Notes: generated by a model not told the origin, from the sequence alone. Shown: positions 1 to 6,183, counted from the first letter of the stretch. The stretch: DNA of 7,192 bases from Hadesarchaea archaeon DG-33 (GCA_001515185.1 LQHI01000023.1:1-7192); one strand, 5' to 3'. Made by a program: numbers and translations.

Positions 1-40
1 CCTAATTTTTTTTCTTGCATTCAATTTAGATAGGAAAGAG

Positions 41-52
41 AATATTTAAATC
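41..52 (+). promoter_or_regulatory. Possible archaeal TATA/BRE promoter for apgM
   Basis: An A/T-rich box (ATTTAAAT, 44-51) is preceded by a purine-rich GGAAAGAG stretch (33-40), which resembles an archaeal BRE plus TATA. Transcription would start near base 70-75, giving apgM a leader of roughly 120 bases. That is long for an archaeal gene, so the box might instead serve something else. A weaker A/T stretch at 162-169 is an alternative. No experimental or comparative support is available here. Confidence 0.35.
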
Positions 53-182
53 TTCCTAGTTTGGCGAGTTTAATTTTTGCGCAGACTAAAACAATTTTCG
101 GCAAAAAACGAATTATTGTGCAAATCCACAGCAAAGGAAAGCTTGAAAAGGTAGTAGAGAATTAGAATAACGGAAAGTTTCA

Positions 183-189
183 GGGGGAG
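183..189 (+). promoter_or_regulatory. Ribosome binding site of apgM (GGGGGAG)
   Basis: A G-rich Shine-Dalgarno-like stretch ends 4 bases before the GTG at 194. It supports GTG as the true start even though it is not ATG, because the protein N-terminus expected of the family (MKYIVIVGDGMAD) begins exactly there. Confidence 0.55.
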
Positions 190-193
190 AAGA

Positions 194-1366
194 GTGAAAT
201 ACATCGTCATAGTCGGGGACGGGATGGCAGACTACCCTCTCGAAAAGCTGGGTGGTAAGACACCTTTAGAGGTCGCCGACAAGCCGAACATAGACTCTAT
301 CGCATTCAAAGGAAAAATGGGAATTTTGAAAACAGTCCCTGATGGCATGGTTCCCGGTTCAGATGTGGCGAATCTATCTATTTTGGGCTACGACCCTAGG
401 AAGTATTACACTGGAAGAGGACCCTTAGAAGCGGGCAGTATGGGGGTTAAGCTCGGGGACGAGGATACCGCTTTCAGGTGTAATTTAATCACCGAGAAAG
501 ACGGAAGGGTTTTCGATTATTCTGCTGGGCATATTTCTACCGAGGAAGCCATAGAATTAATCGAAGAAATGAAAAAATTCAAAATTGGGGAGTTTTACAC
601 GGGCGTTAGCTATAGGCATCTATTTGTTATGCGGAACTGCAACCCGAAAATCCAAACTACCCCCCCACATGACATCGTTGGAAAGCTCATCTCAGATTAT
701 TTGATAAAACCCCGGGATAGCGAAATAGCGCAGAAGCTTAACCAGTTCATGATGGCGTCCAAGGATGCTCTCTCGAAGCATCTAGTAAATATCGCGAGGG
801 TTAAACAGGGCAAAAACCCAGCGAATATGATATGGTTATGGAGCAATGGAAAAAAGCCAAAACTGGAGAAAATAAAAGAGAAATATGGACTCAGCGCAGC
901 GATGATTTCTGCGGTCCCACTGATAAACGGCATCGGAGTTTACACCGGGATGAAAATCGTCAAAGTGCCCGGCGCAACTGGGTATTACGATACAAATTAT
1001 GAAGGAAAAGCGGAGTATGCGCTTAATGCAATCGAGAGCAACGACTTCGTTTACGTACATGTGGAGGCACCGGACGAGGCCGGGCATGGGGGAGACTTAG
1101 AGATGAAAATAAAGGCCATAGAAGATTTGGACAAGAGATTAGTGGGCAGAATTTTGGATGTCGCAGAGGAATGCAAAATAGCTATATTGCCAGATCATCC
1201 GACTCCAATCAAAGTCCGAATGCACGTCTCTGACCCCGTTCCATTCGCGATTTATGCGCCTCACTTAAGTGGGGATAAGCTCAGATTTGACGAATCTTCA
1301 GCTAAAATGGGCTCGCTAGGGTTCATCGTCGGGGAGGAGTTCATGAGGTTGCTCCTCACCATCTAG
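194..1366 (+). CDS. apgM: Cofactor-independent phosphoglycerate mutase, archaeal type
   Basis: Interconverts 3-phosphoglycerate and 2-phosphoglycerate in cytoplasmic glycolysis/gluconeogenesis without needing 2,3-bisphosphoglycerate. It belongs to the alkaline-phosphatase-like metalloenzyme superfamily. Visible features are the N-terminal metal aspartate in VGDGMAD (D9), the phosphorylated nucleophile Ser56 in PGSDVANLS, the GRGPLEAGSMGV segment (74-85), and the C-terminal metal ligands D294 and H298 (APDEAGH), D334-H335 (LPDHPTP) and H344. At 390 residues it is about the family's usual length (around 400) and complete. It starts with GTG behind a G-rich ribosome binding site and ends in TAG 20 bases from the stop of the convergent dehydrogenase gene. 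Older annotations of this family as phosphonopyruvate decarboxylase-like reflect superfamily similarity only. No odd residues were noticed, and identification is firm. Confidence 0.95.
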   Translation: MKYIVIVGDGMADYPLEKLGGKTPLEVADKPNIDSIAFKGKMGILKTVPDGMVPGSDVANLSILGYDPRKYYTGRGPLEAGSMGVKLGDEDTAFRCNLITEKDGRVFDYSAGHISTEEAIELIEEMKKFKIGEFYTGVSYRHLFVMRNCNPKIQTTPPHDIVGKLISDYLIKPRDSEIAQKLNQFMMASKDALSKHLVNIARVKQGKNPANMIWLWSNGKKPKLEKIKEKYGLSAAMISAVPLINGIGVYTGMKIVKVPGATGYYDTNYEGKAEYALNAIESNDFVYVHVEAPDEAGHGGDLEMKIKAIEDLDKRLVGRILDVAEECKIAILPDHPTPIKVRMHVSDPVPFAIYAPHLSGDKLRFDESSAKMGSLGFIVGEEFMRLLLTI

Positions 1367-1386
1367 AACGGATCATCAAACTTCTT

Positions 1387-2472
1387 TCAGGACTTGCTTA
1401 TTACCGCTTCTGATATAGCCTCAGCCATTTCTCTCGTACCCACAGCTGAAGGATCACCGGGGTCCTCCTTCATGTCGTAGGTTACGTGCTTGCCCTCAGC
1501 GATTACCTTGGCTACGGCGCCTTCCAGTTTTTGCGCAGCGCTTTCTTCTCCCAAATAGCGCAACATCATTACCCCTGAAAGAATCGCGGCCGTAGGGTTC
1601 ACCTTGTTTAGCCCAGCATATTTAGGGGCGCTACCGTGCGTCGGTTCAAAAACAGCTATTTTATCACCGATGTTTCCTCCGGGTGCAACGCCTAGCCCAC
1701 CAACCAAGCCAGCACAAAGATCAGAAATTATATCTCCGTACAAGTTTGGTGCCACTATCACATCGTATAATGTAGGCTTCTGCACAAGCTGCATACACAT
1801 GTTGTCAACAATCCGCTCTCCGAATGATATTTCGGGGAACTCCTGTGCTACCTTGTGAGCAGCCTCCAGAAAAATGCCATCCGAATATTTCATTATGTTA
1901 GCTTTGTGCACGGCTGTAACTTTTTTACGCCCATTTTTACGTGCGTATTTGAAAGCGAAACGCACGATACGCTCGGAGGCAAAGCGAGAAATCGGTTTTA
2001 AACTTATCCCTGCATCATGCCTTATTTCTACTTTTTTCTTTTCTTTCACAAACTCGGTAAATTCCTCCGTTTCTGAAAGTCCCTCGGCAAATTCTATCCC
2101 CGCGTAGAGGTCTTCAGTGTTCTCCCTCACGACTACGAGGTCGATGTTGACATACTTTGATCGCACTCCCGGATACCACTTACAAGGTCTCAGGCATGCG
2201 TACAAATCGAGCGCCTTCCTCAGGGCTACATTGACGCTGCGGAATCCGGAGCCTACGGGCGTGGTTATCGGCCCTTTCAGGGCAACTTTATTCTTACGGA
2301 TAGACCGGAGGACTTCTTCAGGCAGAGGGGTGCCATACTTTTTTATGACCCCTGCCCCCGCTTCCATTTCTTCCCATTTGATTGGGGCACCTGTAGCCTT
2401 GATGCACTTTTTCGCCGCTTCAATTACCTCTGGGCCCACCCCGTCACCAGGGATTAAAGTGACCTTATGCAT
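1387..2472 (-). CDS. Isocitrate/homoisocitrate dehydrogenase family enzyme, probably isocitrate dehydrogenase
   Basis: A Mg-dependent beta-decarboxylating dehydrogenase of the isocitrate/isopropylmalate family, 361 residues, the usual length of the short NAD-IDH/IPMDH type. The GDGVGPEV motif is at 9-16. Substrate residues are S79-x-N81-x-x-L-R85, R95, R116, Y123 (RENTEDLYAG) and K190; metal aspartates are D223, D247 and D251. The Ser/Asn/Arg set matches isocitrate enzymes rather than isopropylmalate dehydrogenase, and homoisocitrate dehydrogenases usually differ at this loop. The nucleotide loop reads HGSAPKYAG (279-287). K284-Y285, with Y332, resembles NADP-specific E. coli IDH, whereas NAD enzymes usually have Asp-Ile. 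The ATG lies 9 bases after the upstream synthase stop, and its AGGGG ribosome binding site overlaps that stop, implying translational coupling. Alternatives are homoisocitrate dehydrogenase, an AksF-like enzyme or isopropylmalate dehydrogenase. The family is certain; the substrate is inferred. Confidence 0.85.
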   Translation of the reverse strand: MHKVTLIPGDGVGPEVIEAAKKCIKATGAPIKWEEMEAGAGVIKKYGTPLPEEVLRSIRKNKVALKGPITTPVGSGFRSVNVALRKALDLYACLRPCKWYPGVRSKYVNIDLVVVRENTEDLYAGIEFAEGLSETEEFTEFVKEKKKVEIRHDAGISLKPISRFASERIVRFAFKYARKNGRKKVTAVHKANIMKYSDGIFLEAAHKVAQEFPEISFGERIVDNMCMQLVQKPTLYDVIVAPNLYGDIISDLCAGLVGGLGVAPGGNIGDKIAVFEPTHGSAPKYAGLNKVNPTAAILSGVMMLRYLGEESAAQKLEGAVAKVIAEGKHVTYDMKEDPGDPSAVGTREMAEAISEAVISKS

Positions 2473-2478
2473 GCGATG

Positions 2479-2483
2479 CCCCT
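2479..2483 (-). promoter_or_regulatory. Ribosome binding site overlapping the synthase stop codon
   Basis: On the minus strand AGGGG sits 6 bases before the ATG of the dehydrogenase and shares bases with the TAG stop of the preceding synthase. It fixes the dehydrogenase start and suggests coupled translation within one operon. Confidence 0.55.
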
Positions 2484-3786
2484 ATTCTATTTTAAAGCCG
2501 GCCTTCTGCGCGTACTGCTTGAATTCATCGTCTCTTATCGGATATCTCCTCTCCCCTGTGACGAATTTATTTTTAAGAAGTTCTACAATTTCTGCTAGCC
2601 TAGGATCGTCTTCCTCAATTTTTTGGCCCGTCAATTCCTCCAGTTTGAGTCTTACGCCATGTTTTCCCGATCTCTTCCCGACCACTATCGTTCGCGTCTG
2701 ACCGACGAGTTCCGGCGGAAATGGCTCGTAGGTCAGCGGCAGAGCCATCAGCCCATGGATGTGTATCCCCGACTCGTGGGCGAATGCGGCATCACCAACT
2801 ATCGCCTTGTTCAGGGGCAGTTGATACTTGAGAGACGAGGCGAGAAAAATTGCCAGCTCCCGCAATGGCTGCAAGTTCCACTTCTTGATATCGTAGTGCA
2901 TGTAGCAGTTCAGAATGATTTTCTCGGTCTCAGCATTTCCAGCTCGATCCCCAATACCGAGGAAAGTGGTGCTCGCGTACACTTTGTCAAACAAACCAGA
3001 CGCTGCCCTGATTGCGGCCATTGTGTTCTCGACCGCGTTGCCAAAGTCATCGTGCGCATGTATTTCCACGTTTGGAATCTTTGTATCCTTCTTTATTTGC
3101 CGGATCTTGGCTGGGATTCCATTCGGCAGGGTGGCAGACGGATCGGATAAGCCGCATCCGATGGTATCACATATCCGGTAAACACTCGCCCCAGCGTCGG
3201 CCACAGCATTTATGAAGGCCTTCTCGAACTTCCAATCTGCTCGGGTGCTGTCCTCGCCATGGACGAATACCGTAAGTCCATGTTCGACTGCGTACGCTAC
3301 GGTGTCGACTACTCGTTCGATGAACTCCTGAAGCGATTTGTCAGTCCACTTCTCGAAGTGTATGTATGAGACCGGGTGAGAAACACCAACTTGCTTGAAG
3401 TCGAACTTCAGCGCTAGGTCAACATCAGCCCTAGTCGCCCTGCACCAAGCAGCCAGCATTTTTTCGAGTCCCTCATCCTGCATGAGCTTTATCGCCTCCT
3501 GGTCAGAATTGGTATAGGTGAGCACCTCGAGTCTTTCCACGCCTGTGTCTCTGAGCATGCATGCTATACGACATGTATCGGCGGAACGCGGGTTAACGAG
3601 TCCCGCCATCTGCAACCCCTCCCGCAAGGTGGTGTCATCTATAATCACATCGAGATTGAGTGGTTGCGGTTTGTATACTATCTTCCTCAACTTTTCCCAC
3701 TTCTCAGGGGCGAACTCCAGTGGGGAGAAATCTCTTATTTTCCCCAACTGTTCCCTTTTGGCCTTTTCCATCTCGTCGAAATTCAT
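2482..3786 (-). CDS. Isopropylmalate/homocitrate/citrate synthase family (HMGL-like TIM barrel)
   Basis: Claisen-condensing acyltransferase that would add an acetyl group from acetyl-CoA to a 2-oxoacid; the substrate is not settled. The 434-residue protein has an unusual charged 45-residue N-terminal extension, then the barrel. Visible residues are D51, R55 and E56 in DDTTLREG, metal ligands H243 and H245 in HAHDD, the GIGDRAGNAE loop (277-286) and HESGIHIHG (337-345). It ends about 90 residues after that loop, so the LeuA-type leucine-binding regulatory domain of classical isopropylmalate synthases is absent, as in NifV, AksA and lysine-type homocitrate synthases. The active-site strand continues LQMAGLV rather than the usual EQ-x-x-G seen in most LeuA/NifV members. 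It is first in an operon with an isocitrate-dehydrogenase-like gene, with its own TATA box. Candidates are homocitrate synthase, a non-canonical citrate synthase, or an isopropylmalate or citramalate synthase. Confidence 0.85.
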   Translation of the reverse strand: MNFDEMEKAKREQLGKIRDFSPLEFAPEKWEKLRKIVYKPQPLNLDVIIDDTTLREGLQMAGLVNPRSADTCRIACMLRDTGVERLEVLTYTNSDQEAIKLMQDEGLEKMLAAWCRATRADVDLALKFDFKQVGVSHPVSYIHFEKWTDKSLQEFIERVVDTVAYAVEHGLTVFVHGEDSTRADWKFEKAFINAVADAGASVYRICDTIGCGLSDPSATLPNGIPAKIRQIKKDTKIPNVEIHAHDDFGNAVENTMAAIRAASGLFDKVYASTTFLGIGDRAGNAETEKIILNCYMHYDIKKWNLQPLRELAIFLASSLKYQLPLNKAIVGDAAFAHESGIHIHGLMALPLTYEPFPPELVGQTRTIVVGKRSGKHGVRLKLEELTGQKIEEDDPRLAEIVELLKNKFVTGERRYPIRDDEFKQYAQKAGFKIE

Positions 3787-3792
3787 ATTTAA

Positions 3793-3797
3793 CCCTG
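3793..3797 (-). promoter_or_regulatory. Possible ribosome binding site of the synthase (CAGGG)
   Basis: On the minus strand CAGGG lies 6 bases before the ATG at 3786. The TATA box at 3815-3824 predicts transcription starting at about this point, so the site may only be fully present on transcripts that read through from rtcA. Confidence 0.35.
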
Positions 3798-3808
3798 CTT
3801 TTTTGGGT

Positions 3809-3845
3809 TTTTACATATATAAAGCTTTTCTTTACATAAGTAAAG
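3809..3845. promoter_or_regulatory. Tandem palindromic operator-like sites at the synthase promoter
   Basis: A perfect inverted repeat CTTTAC-ATAA-GTAAAG occupies 3830-3845. A related 16-mer, TTTTACATATATAAAG, occupies 3809-3824 and includes the TATA box. The two match at 13 of 16 positions and share TTTACATA and TAAAG. They lie 21 bases apart, two helical turns, so a dimeric regulator could bind both on one face. The chance level is raised by the A/T-rich context. Confidence 0.4.
3815..3824 (-). promoter_or_regulatory. TATA box of the synthase-dehydrogenase operon
   Basis: CTTTATATAT on the minus strand is an excellent match to the archaeal TATA consensus and lies in the 61-base gap after rtcA. 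Its centre (about 3819) places transcription start near 3794, some 8 bases before the synthase ATG. The operon can therefore be transcribed independently of rtcA, with an almost leaderless mRNA. Confidence 0.6.
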
Positions 3846-3847
3846 TA

Positions 3848-4930
3848 CTAAAAATTAGGGGGTTGGAAGTGTCTAGAGAAACCCAGACCCTCAACGTGAA
3901 TCTTTCCAGGACCCCCGAGTTTCCCCTCTACTTCAAATTTGACGCCGATGATTTGTTCGACGAGCGAGATGTTTGTGAGGGTGTGGGAGGTCAGTTCGGT
4001 GCTGGTTATGTCTGAACTACCATCTGCGAGCGCCATGTATGGGATGAGCTGATCAGTAAGATAGCGGTCCACCACGCAACCAGTATCCAGCTGCCTAGCT
4101 AAGCTCTCAGCTGCCTCCCTACCCACTTGCTCGGCCGGTTTCCCGGGCCTCCCCAAGGAACTGGCCCCCAAGATTGCGCCGCGTTCTGTCTCAGCCCACA
4201 GCACGATTCCAGCTCCGGGACCGAGGTGAGGATCACGCGCTGGTCCGTAGGATTCGGCTTTGATGTCGACCTTGGAGTAGCCAGCTTTGATCAACAACAT
4301 GCTTGCTGCGTGAGCCATGCGAGTTGCGATGTGAGCCGGTAAGCGAACGCAGTGAGCCACGCCAGCGATGCGAACCACCTTTCCAAGTTCCGTTAACTTG
4401 AGCGCTTGCAGTTTTTCGACAGGTTCGATGTGGGCACGCACGACCCCTCCGCCTCGTGGGTAATGCCCCCTGCGAACGCATTCGGCTTCACCTCGATATC
4501 CCATCTTACGCAGTATAGGCAGGGTGACATTTTTTAGAAAGTCGATGGGGATCGCCATCGGGTTGTCGGTTCCGCCGGTGATCTCAACCTCTACAGGGTC
4601 GCTAGCGAAAGCTGCGACTGGCATCAAGATTTGCAGAATTAGCGTGGTGCTGCCTGCTGTTCCTATATCGACCCGATACTTCCCCCCCTCTATGACGCTA
4701 GGTTCGAATGTAAGCTCAGTTGAATTGAGCCTCAACCCATCGATTCGAGCATTCGCGAGCTCTGTAAGCGCTTCGACACCCCGTAGATGTTGGGGCTGGA
4801 GCCCGGGCTTCGTCCGTCTCGCGCGGATGTTGTAAATGTGGATGGGATTTCGGCTAACCGCACTCAACGCTAACGCCGTGCGAAGTACCGCTCCTCCGCC
4901 CTCGCCGATTGAACCATCAACCTCAATCAT
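3848..4930 (-). CDS. rtcA: RNA 3'-terminal phosphate cyclase
   Basis: Uses ATP to convert an RNA 3'-phosphate to a 2',3'-cyclic phosphate through enzyme-AMP and RNA-AMP intermediates, a cytoplasmic RNA end-processing role. The 360-residue protein has the family hallmarks: GSIGEGGG at 6-13, RARRTKPGLQPQHL at 36-49, the GTAGSTTLILQ loop, GTDNPMAIP, RRGHYPRGGG, and near the C-terminus DRYLTDQLIPYMALADG followed by TSHTLTNI. Its H316 aligns with the adenylated catalytic histidine of E. coli RtcA (H309), so it should be a true cyclase and not the inactive Rcl1 type. Length is close to the family norm (about 340). The ATG lies about 26 bases from a TATA-like box, so the mRNA is probably leaderless. 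No rtcB or archease gene is seen nearby. It is followed 61 bases later, same strand, by the synthase operon. Confidence 0.95.
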   Translation of the reverse strand: MIEVDGSIGEGGGAVLRTALALSAVSRNPIHIYNIRARRTKPGLQPQHLRGVEALTELANARIDGLRLNSTELTFEPSVIEGGKYRVDIGTAGSTTLILQILMPVAAFASDPVEVEITGGTDNPMAIPIDFLKNVTLPILRKMGYRGEAECVRRGHYPRGGGVVRAHIEPVEKLQALKLTELGKVVRIAGVAHCVRLPAHIATRMAHAASMLLIKAGYSKVDIKAESYGPARDPHLGPGAGIVLWAETERGAILGASSLGRPGKPAEQVGREAAESLARQLDTGCVVDRYLTDQLIPYMALADGSSDITSTELTSHTLTNISLVEQIIGVKFEVEGKLGGPGKIHVEGLGFSRHFQPPNF

Positions 4931-4951
4931 CAGCAGAAGTTAGGTCCTCCA

Positions 4952-4959
4952 GATATAAG
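4952..4959. promoter_or_regulatory. Shared TATA-like element between rtcA and the alkyltransferase gene
   Basis: The 56-base divergent gap has one clear A/T box. It reads TCTTATATCT on the minus strand (4960-4951) and AGATATAAGA on the plus strand, so it is nearly self-complementary. Measured about 26 bases outward, it predicts starts at about 4930 for rtcA (exactly its ATG) and about 4982 for the plus-strand gene (5 bases before ATG 4987). The match to the TATA consensus is better in the rtcA direction. Confidence 0.45.
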
Positions 4960-4986
4960 AATTGAAAACGATAATTGTTCGATCCC

Positions 4987-5298
4987 ATGTCGGAATTTCA
5001 ATCCCGCGTCCTGAAGTTGGTTTCGATGGTCCCGCGAGGTAAGGTGACGACTTACAAGGAGCTAGCTCTAGCCCTAGGCAGACCCCGTACTTGCAGGGCG
5101 GTGGGGAACGCTTTGGCGAGAAACCCTAATCCGGTAATAATTCCTTGCCATCGGGTGGTGAGGTCGGATGGTAAAATTGGAGGTTACAAATTTGGTGAAA
5201 GGAAGAAGGCGAAACTGCTCTTAATGGAGGGGGTCATGATTAAAAATGGAAAGGTCTATCTCCAAAATTTTCTTACAAAGCTACCAAAAAGCCGTTAA
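4987..5298 (+). CDS. O6-alkylguanine-DNA alkyltransferase (MGMT/Ogt), catalytic domain only
   Basis: Suicidal DNA repair protein that moves alkyl groups from O6-alkylguanine to its own cysteine. The protein has 103 residues and consists only of the C-terminal helix-turn-helix catalytic domain; the N-terminal domain of usual 150-200 residue Ogt proteins is absent. Present are the DNA-contacting Tyr23 (TTYKELA), Arg37 of the CRAVGNAL recognition helix (arginine finger), N46-P47, the acceptor Cys54 in PCHRV, and GGYKFG. Alkyltransferase-like proteins are this size but have Trp or Ala in place of the cysteine, so this one looks catalytically competent. I chose ATG 4987 because the nearby TATA box predicts transcription starting at about 4982; an in-frame TTG at 4975 would add four residues (MFDP) but lie upstream of that point. 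Diverges from rtcA and converges on the winged-helix membrane gene. Confidence 0.9.
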   Translation: MSEFQSRVLKLVSMVPRGKVTTYKELALALGRPRTCRAVGNALARNPNPVIIPCHRVVRSDGKIGGYKFGERKKAKLLLMEGVMIKNGKVYLQNFLTKLPKSR

Positions 5299-5316
5299 AA
5301 TTGATGTTGCGCCAGT

Positions 5317-5336
5317 GTTCAGGCCGATAACTGAAT
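5317..5336. terminator. Weak hairpin between two convergent genes
   Basis: In the 40-base gap between the alkyltransferase stop (5298) and the convergent stop at 5339, GTTCAG (5317-5322) can pair with CTGAAT (5331-5336) around an 8-base loop, with one G-U pair. There is no clear T-run after it, so a termination role is only possible. Confidence 0.2.
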
Positions 5337-5338
5337 AT

Positions 5339-6097
5339 CTAAGTTTTTGTTTTACCGACGTACCTGTAGACGCGGCTTGGCTTTCCCCTACCGCCGAGCC
5401 CGTTCGCCGCGAGTTTCGTCTGCTCGGTCGGCTGTACCAACTCTTGCTCAACCAGTTTCTGGACCGTGCGCCAAATAGTGATTTTTGACGTTTTTGTCAG
5501 TTTCATGAGTTCGGGTATGGTGAACTCCTCCAGCTTCATTATATGTCCAACTATCTCCACATCTCTTACTGTCATGTCGTGCAGACCGTGCTCCAGCAAC
5601 GTTGATGTTGCGCTACCCCGCATCTCTTGGTACCCCGCCCAAACAGCAAAGACCATAACCCCCATCGAGATACCAATGCCCGCTGCGATTGGCCAGGCAT
5701 TGACCGGCTTTGTCTCCGTAGTCGTCGTGCTGGAAACTGTAACCGGTTCCCCAGTTGCTTGTGCCTGTTCATAGGCGTTTGTTGGCACGCTTATCTTAGA
5801 TATCATAGGGCTAAACCCTTCAGATGGTGAAAAGCCTGTTGCCGGATCAGGGGCACGGCCGCCATAATACTTTAGAACCACAGTGCTTTCAAGAAATTCT
5901 ACATTCTCTACATCATATCGTACATCGTCTATGGATACCTGTTCTCCAGAGTTCTCGATAATTACAGTTTGGGTTGATGTGATGAAGTATCCTTCACCAT
6001 AGAAATGGTCAAGGACAACGTAGGACGTTATAGTAGCCACTCCCAGCACCACCAAAGCCATCATCATGCCGAAGAAACGGCCGCGCATACCCGGCAC
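5339..6097 (-). CDS. Membrane-anchored winged-helix transcriptional regulator
   Basis: No named family was recognised with certainty. The 252-residue protein has two predicted membrane helices (about 8-29 and 135-156). Between them is an extracytoplasmic region of about 105 residues, beta-rich at 37-78 and ending in a Thr/Ser-rich stalk (120-129). The C-terminal cytoplasmic domain (about 174-247) looks like a winged helix: a first helix TVRDVEIVGHIMK, then FTIPELMKLTKTS, a recognition-type helix KITIWRTVQKLVEQ, and a basic wing GRGKPSRVYRYV. Arg5 and Arg7 before helix 1 favour N-in topology, putting the winged helix in the cytoplasm. The start is GTG 6097 or ATG 6088; a TATA-like box at 6123-6130 favours a nearly leaderless mRNA from 6097. 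It diverges from the beta-propeller gene across a region with three repeated sites, suggesting autoregulation and a ToxR-like one-component design. The function is inferred. Confidence 0.8.
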   Translation of the reverse strand: MPGMRGRFFGMMMALVVLGVATITSYVVLDHFYGEGYFITSTQTVIIENSGEQVSIDDVRYDVENVEFLESTVVLKYYGGRAPDPATGFSPSEGFSPMISKISVPTNAYEQAQATGEPVTVSSTTTTETKPVNAWPIAAGIGISMGVMVFAVWAGYQEMRGSATSTLLEHGLHDMTVRDVEIVGHIMKLEEFTIPELMKLTKTSKITIWRTVQKLVEQELVQPTEQTKLAANGLGGRGKPSRVYRYVGKTKT

Positions 6098-6116
6098 CGC
6101 ATAAAGTATCGTTTTT

Positions 6117-6154
6117 GAAACTTAATAAATTATGTTTCTTTTATGAAACTTAAT
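6117..6154. promoter_or_regulatory. Triple GAAACWTAAT operator in a divergent promoter
   Basis: GAAACTTAAT occurs at 6117-6126 (+) and 6145-6154 (+), and GAAACATAAT at 6129-6138 (-). The first two form a 22-base inverted repeat with 10-base arms (9 of 10 paired) around AA; the third is an extra half-site. They overlap the predicted TATA boxes of both flanking genes. Three ten-base matches in alternating orientation within 38 bases are unlikely to be chance, even in A/T-rich DNA. The obvious candidate binder is the winged-helix protein encoded next to them. Confidence 0.6.
6123..6130 (-). promoter_or_regulatory. TATA-like box of the membrane winged-helix gene
   Basis: ATTTATTA on the minus strand lies about 26-33 bases before the GTG at 6097, as expected for a leaderless or very short-leader archaeal mRNA. 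It sits inside the 22-base palindrome at 6117-6138, so a protein bound there would block TBP access. Confidence 0.4.
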
Positions 6155-6160
6155 TTAAAT
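6153..6160 (+). promoter_or_regulatory. TATA-like box of the beta-propeller gene
   Basis: ATTTAAAT lies about 38 bases before the TTG start and predicts transcription beginning near 6183, a leader of about 12 bases that would just include the GGTGA site. It touches the third GAAACTTAAT element. Confidence 0.4.
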
Positions 6161-6183
6161 TCAAGATTTGACCATTTTTAATT

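Noticed and set aside
172..182. TGAAACTT-like sequence (minus strand) just before apgM, resembling the repeats at 6117-6154
   Set aside because: Only the first 8 of 11 bases match and it stands alone, so it is within chance expectation in A/T-rich DNA.
1..193. Possible tRNA or small RNA in the gap before apgM
   Set aside because: No cloverleaf arms, T-loop motif or box C/D elements could be found; only one imperfect hairpin.
1335..1358. GAGGAG...CTCCTC inverted repeat near the end of apgM
   Set aside because: It is inside the coding region with a 12-base loop and no T-run, so it is not supported as a terminator.
2117..2701. Long plus-strand open frame of 194 codons overlapping the dehydrogenase and synthase genes
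   Set aside because: It lies antisense to two clearly conserved enzymes, spans their junction, has no recognisable domain, and its low-complexity Ser/Leu/Pro-rich product is typical of an antisense frame.
2482..3786. Assignment of the synthase as a known Re-citrate synthase
   Set aside because: The active-site motif differs from the one I recall for characterised Re-citrate synthases, so only the wider family is called; citrate synthesis is kept as a hypothesis.
3791..3809. AACCC...GGGTT hairpin with a following T-run on the plus strand
   Set aside because: No plus-strand gene ends here. On the minus strand the stem would cover the synthase ribosome binding site, but it is only 5 bp and the predicted transcription start lies inside it.
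3518..4015. Plus-strand open frame of 165 codons across the promoter between rtcA and the synthase
   Set aside because: It runs antisense to the N-terminus of the synthase and the C-terminus of rtcA, with no family resemblance; a shadow of codon bias.
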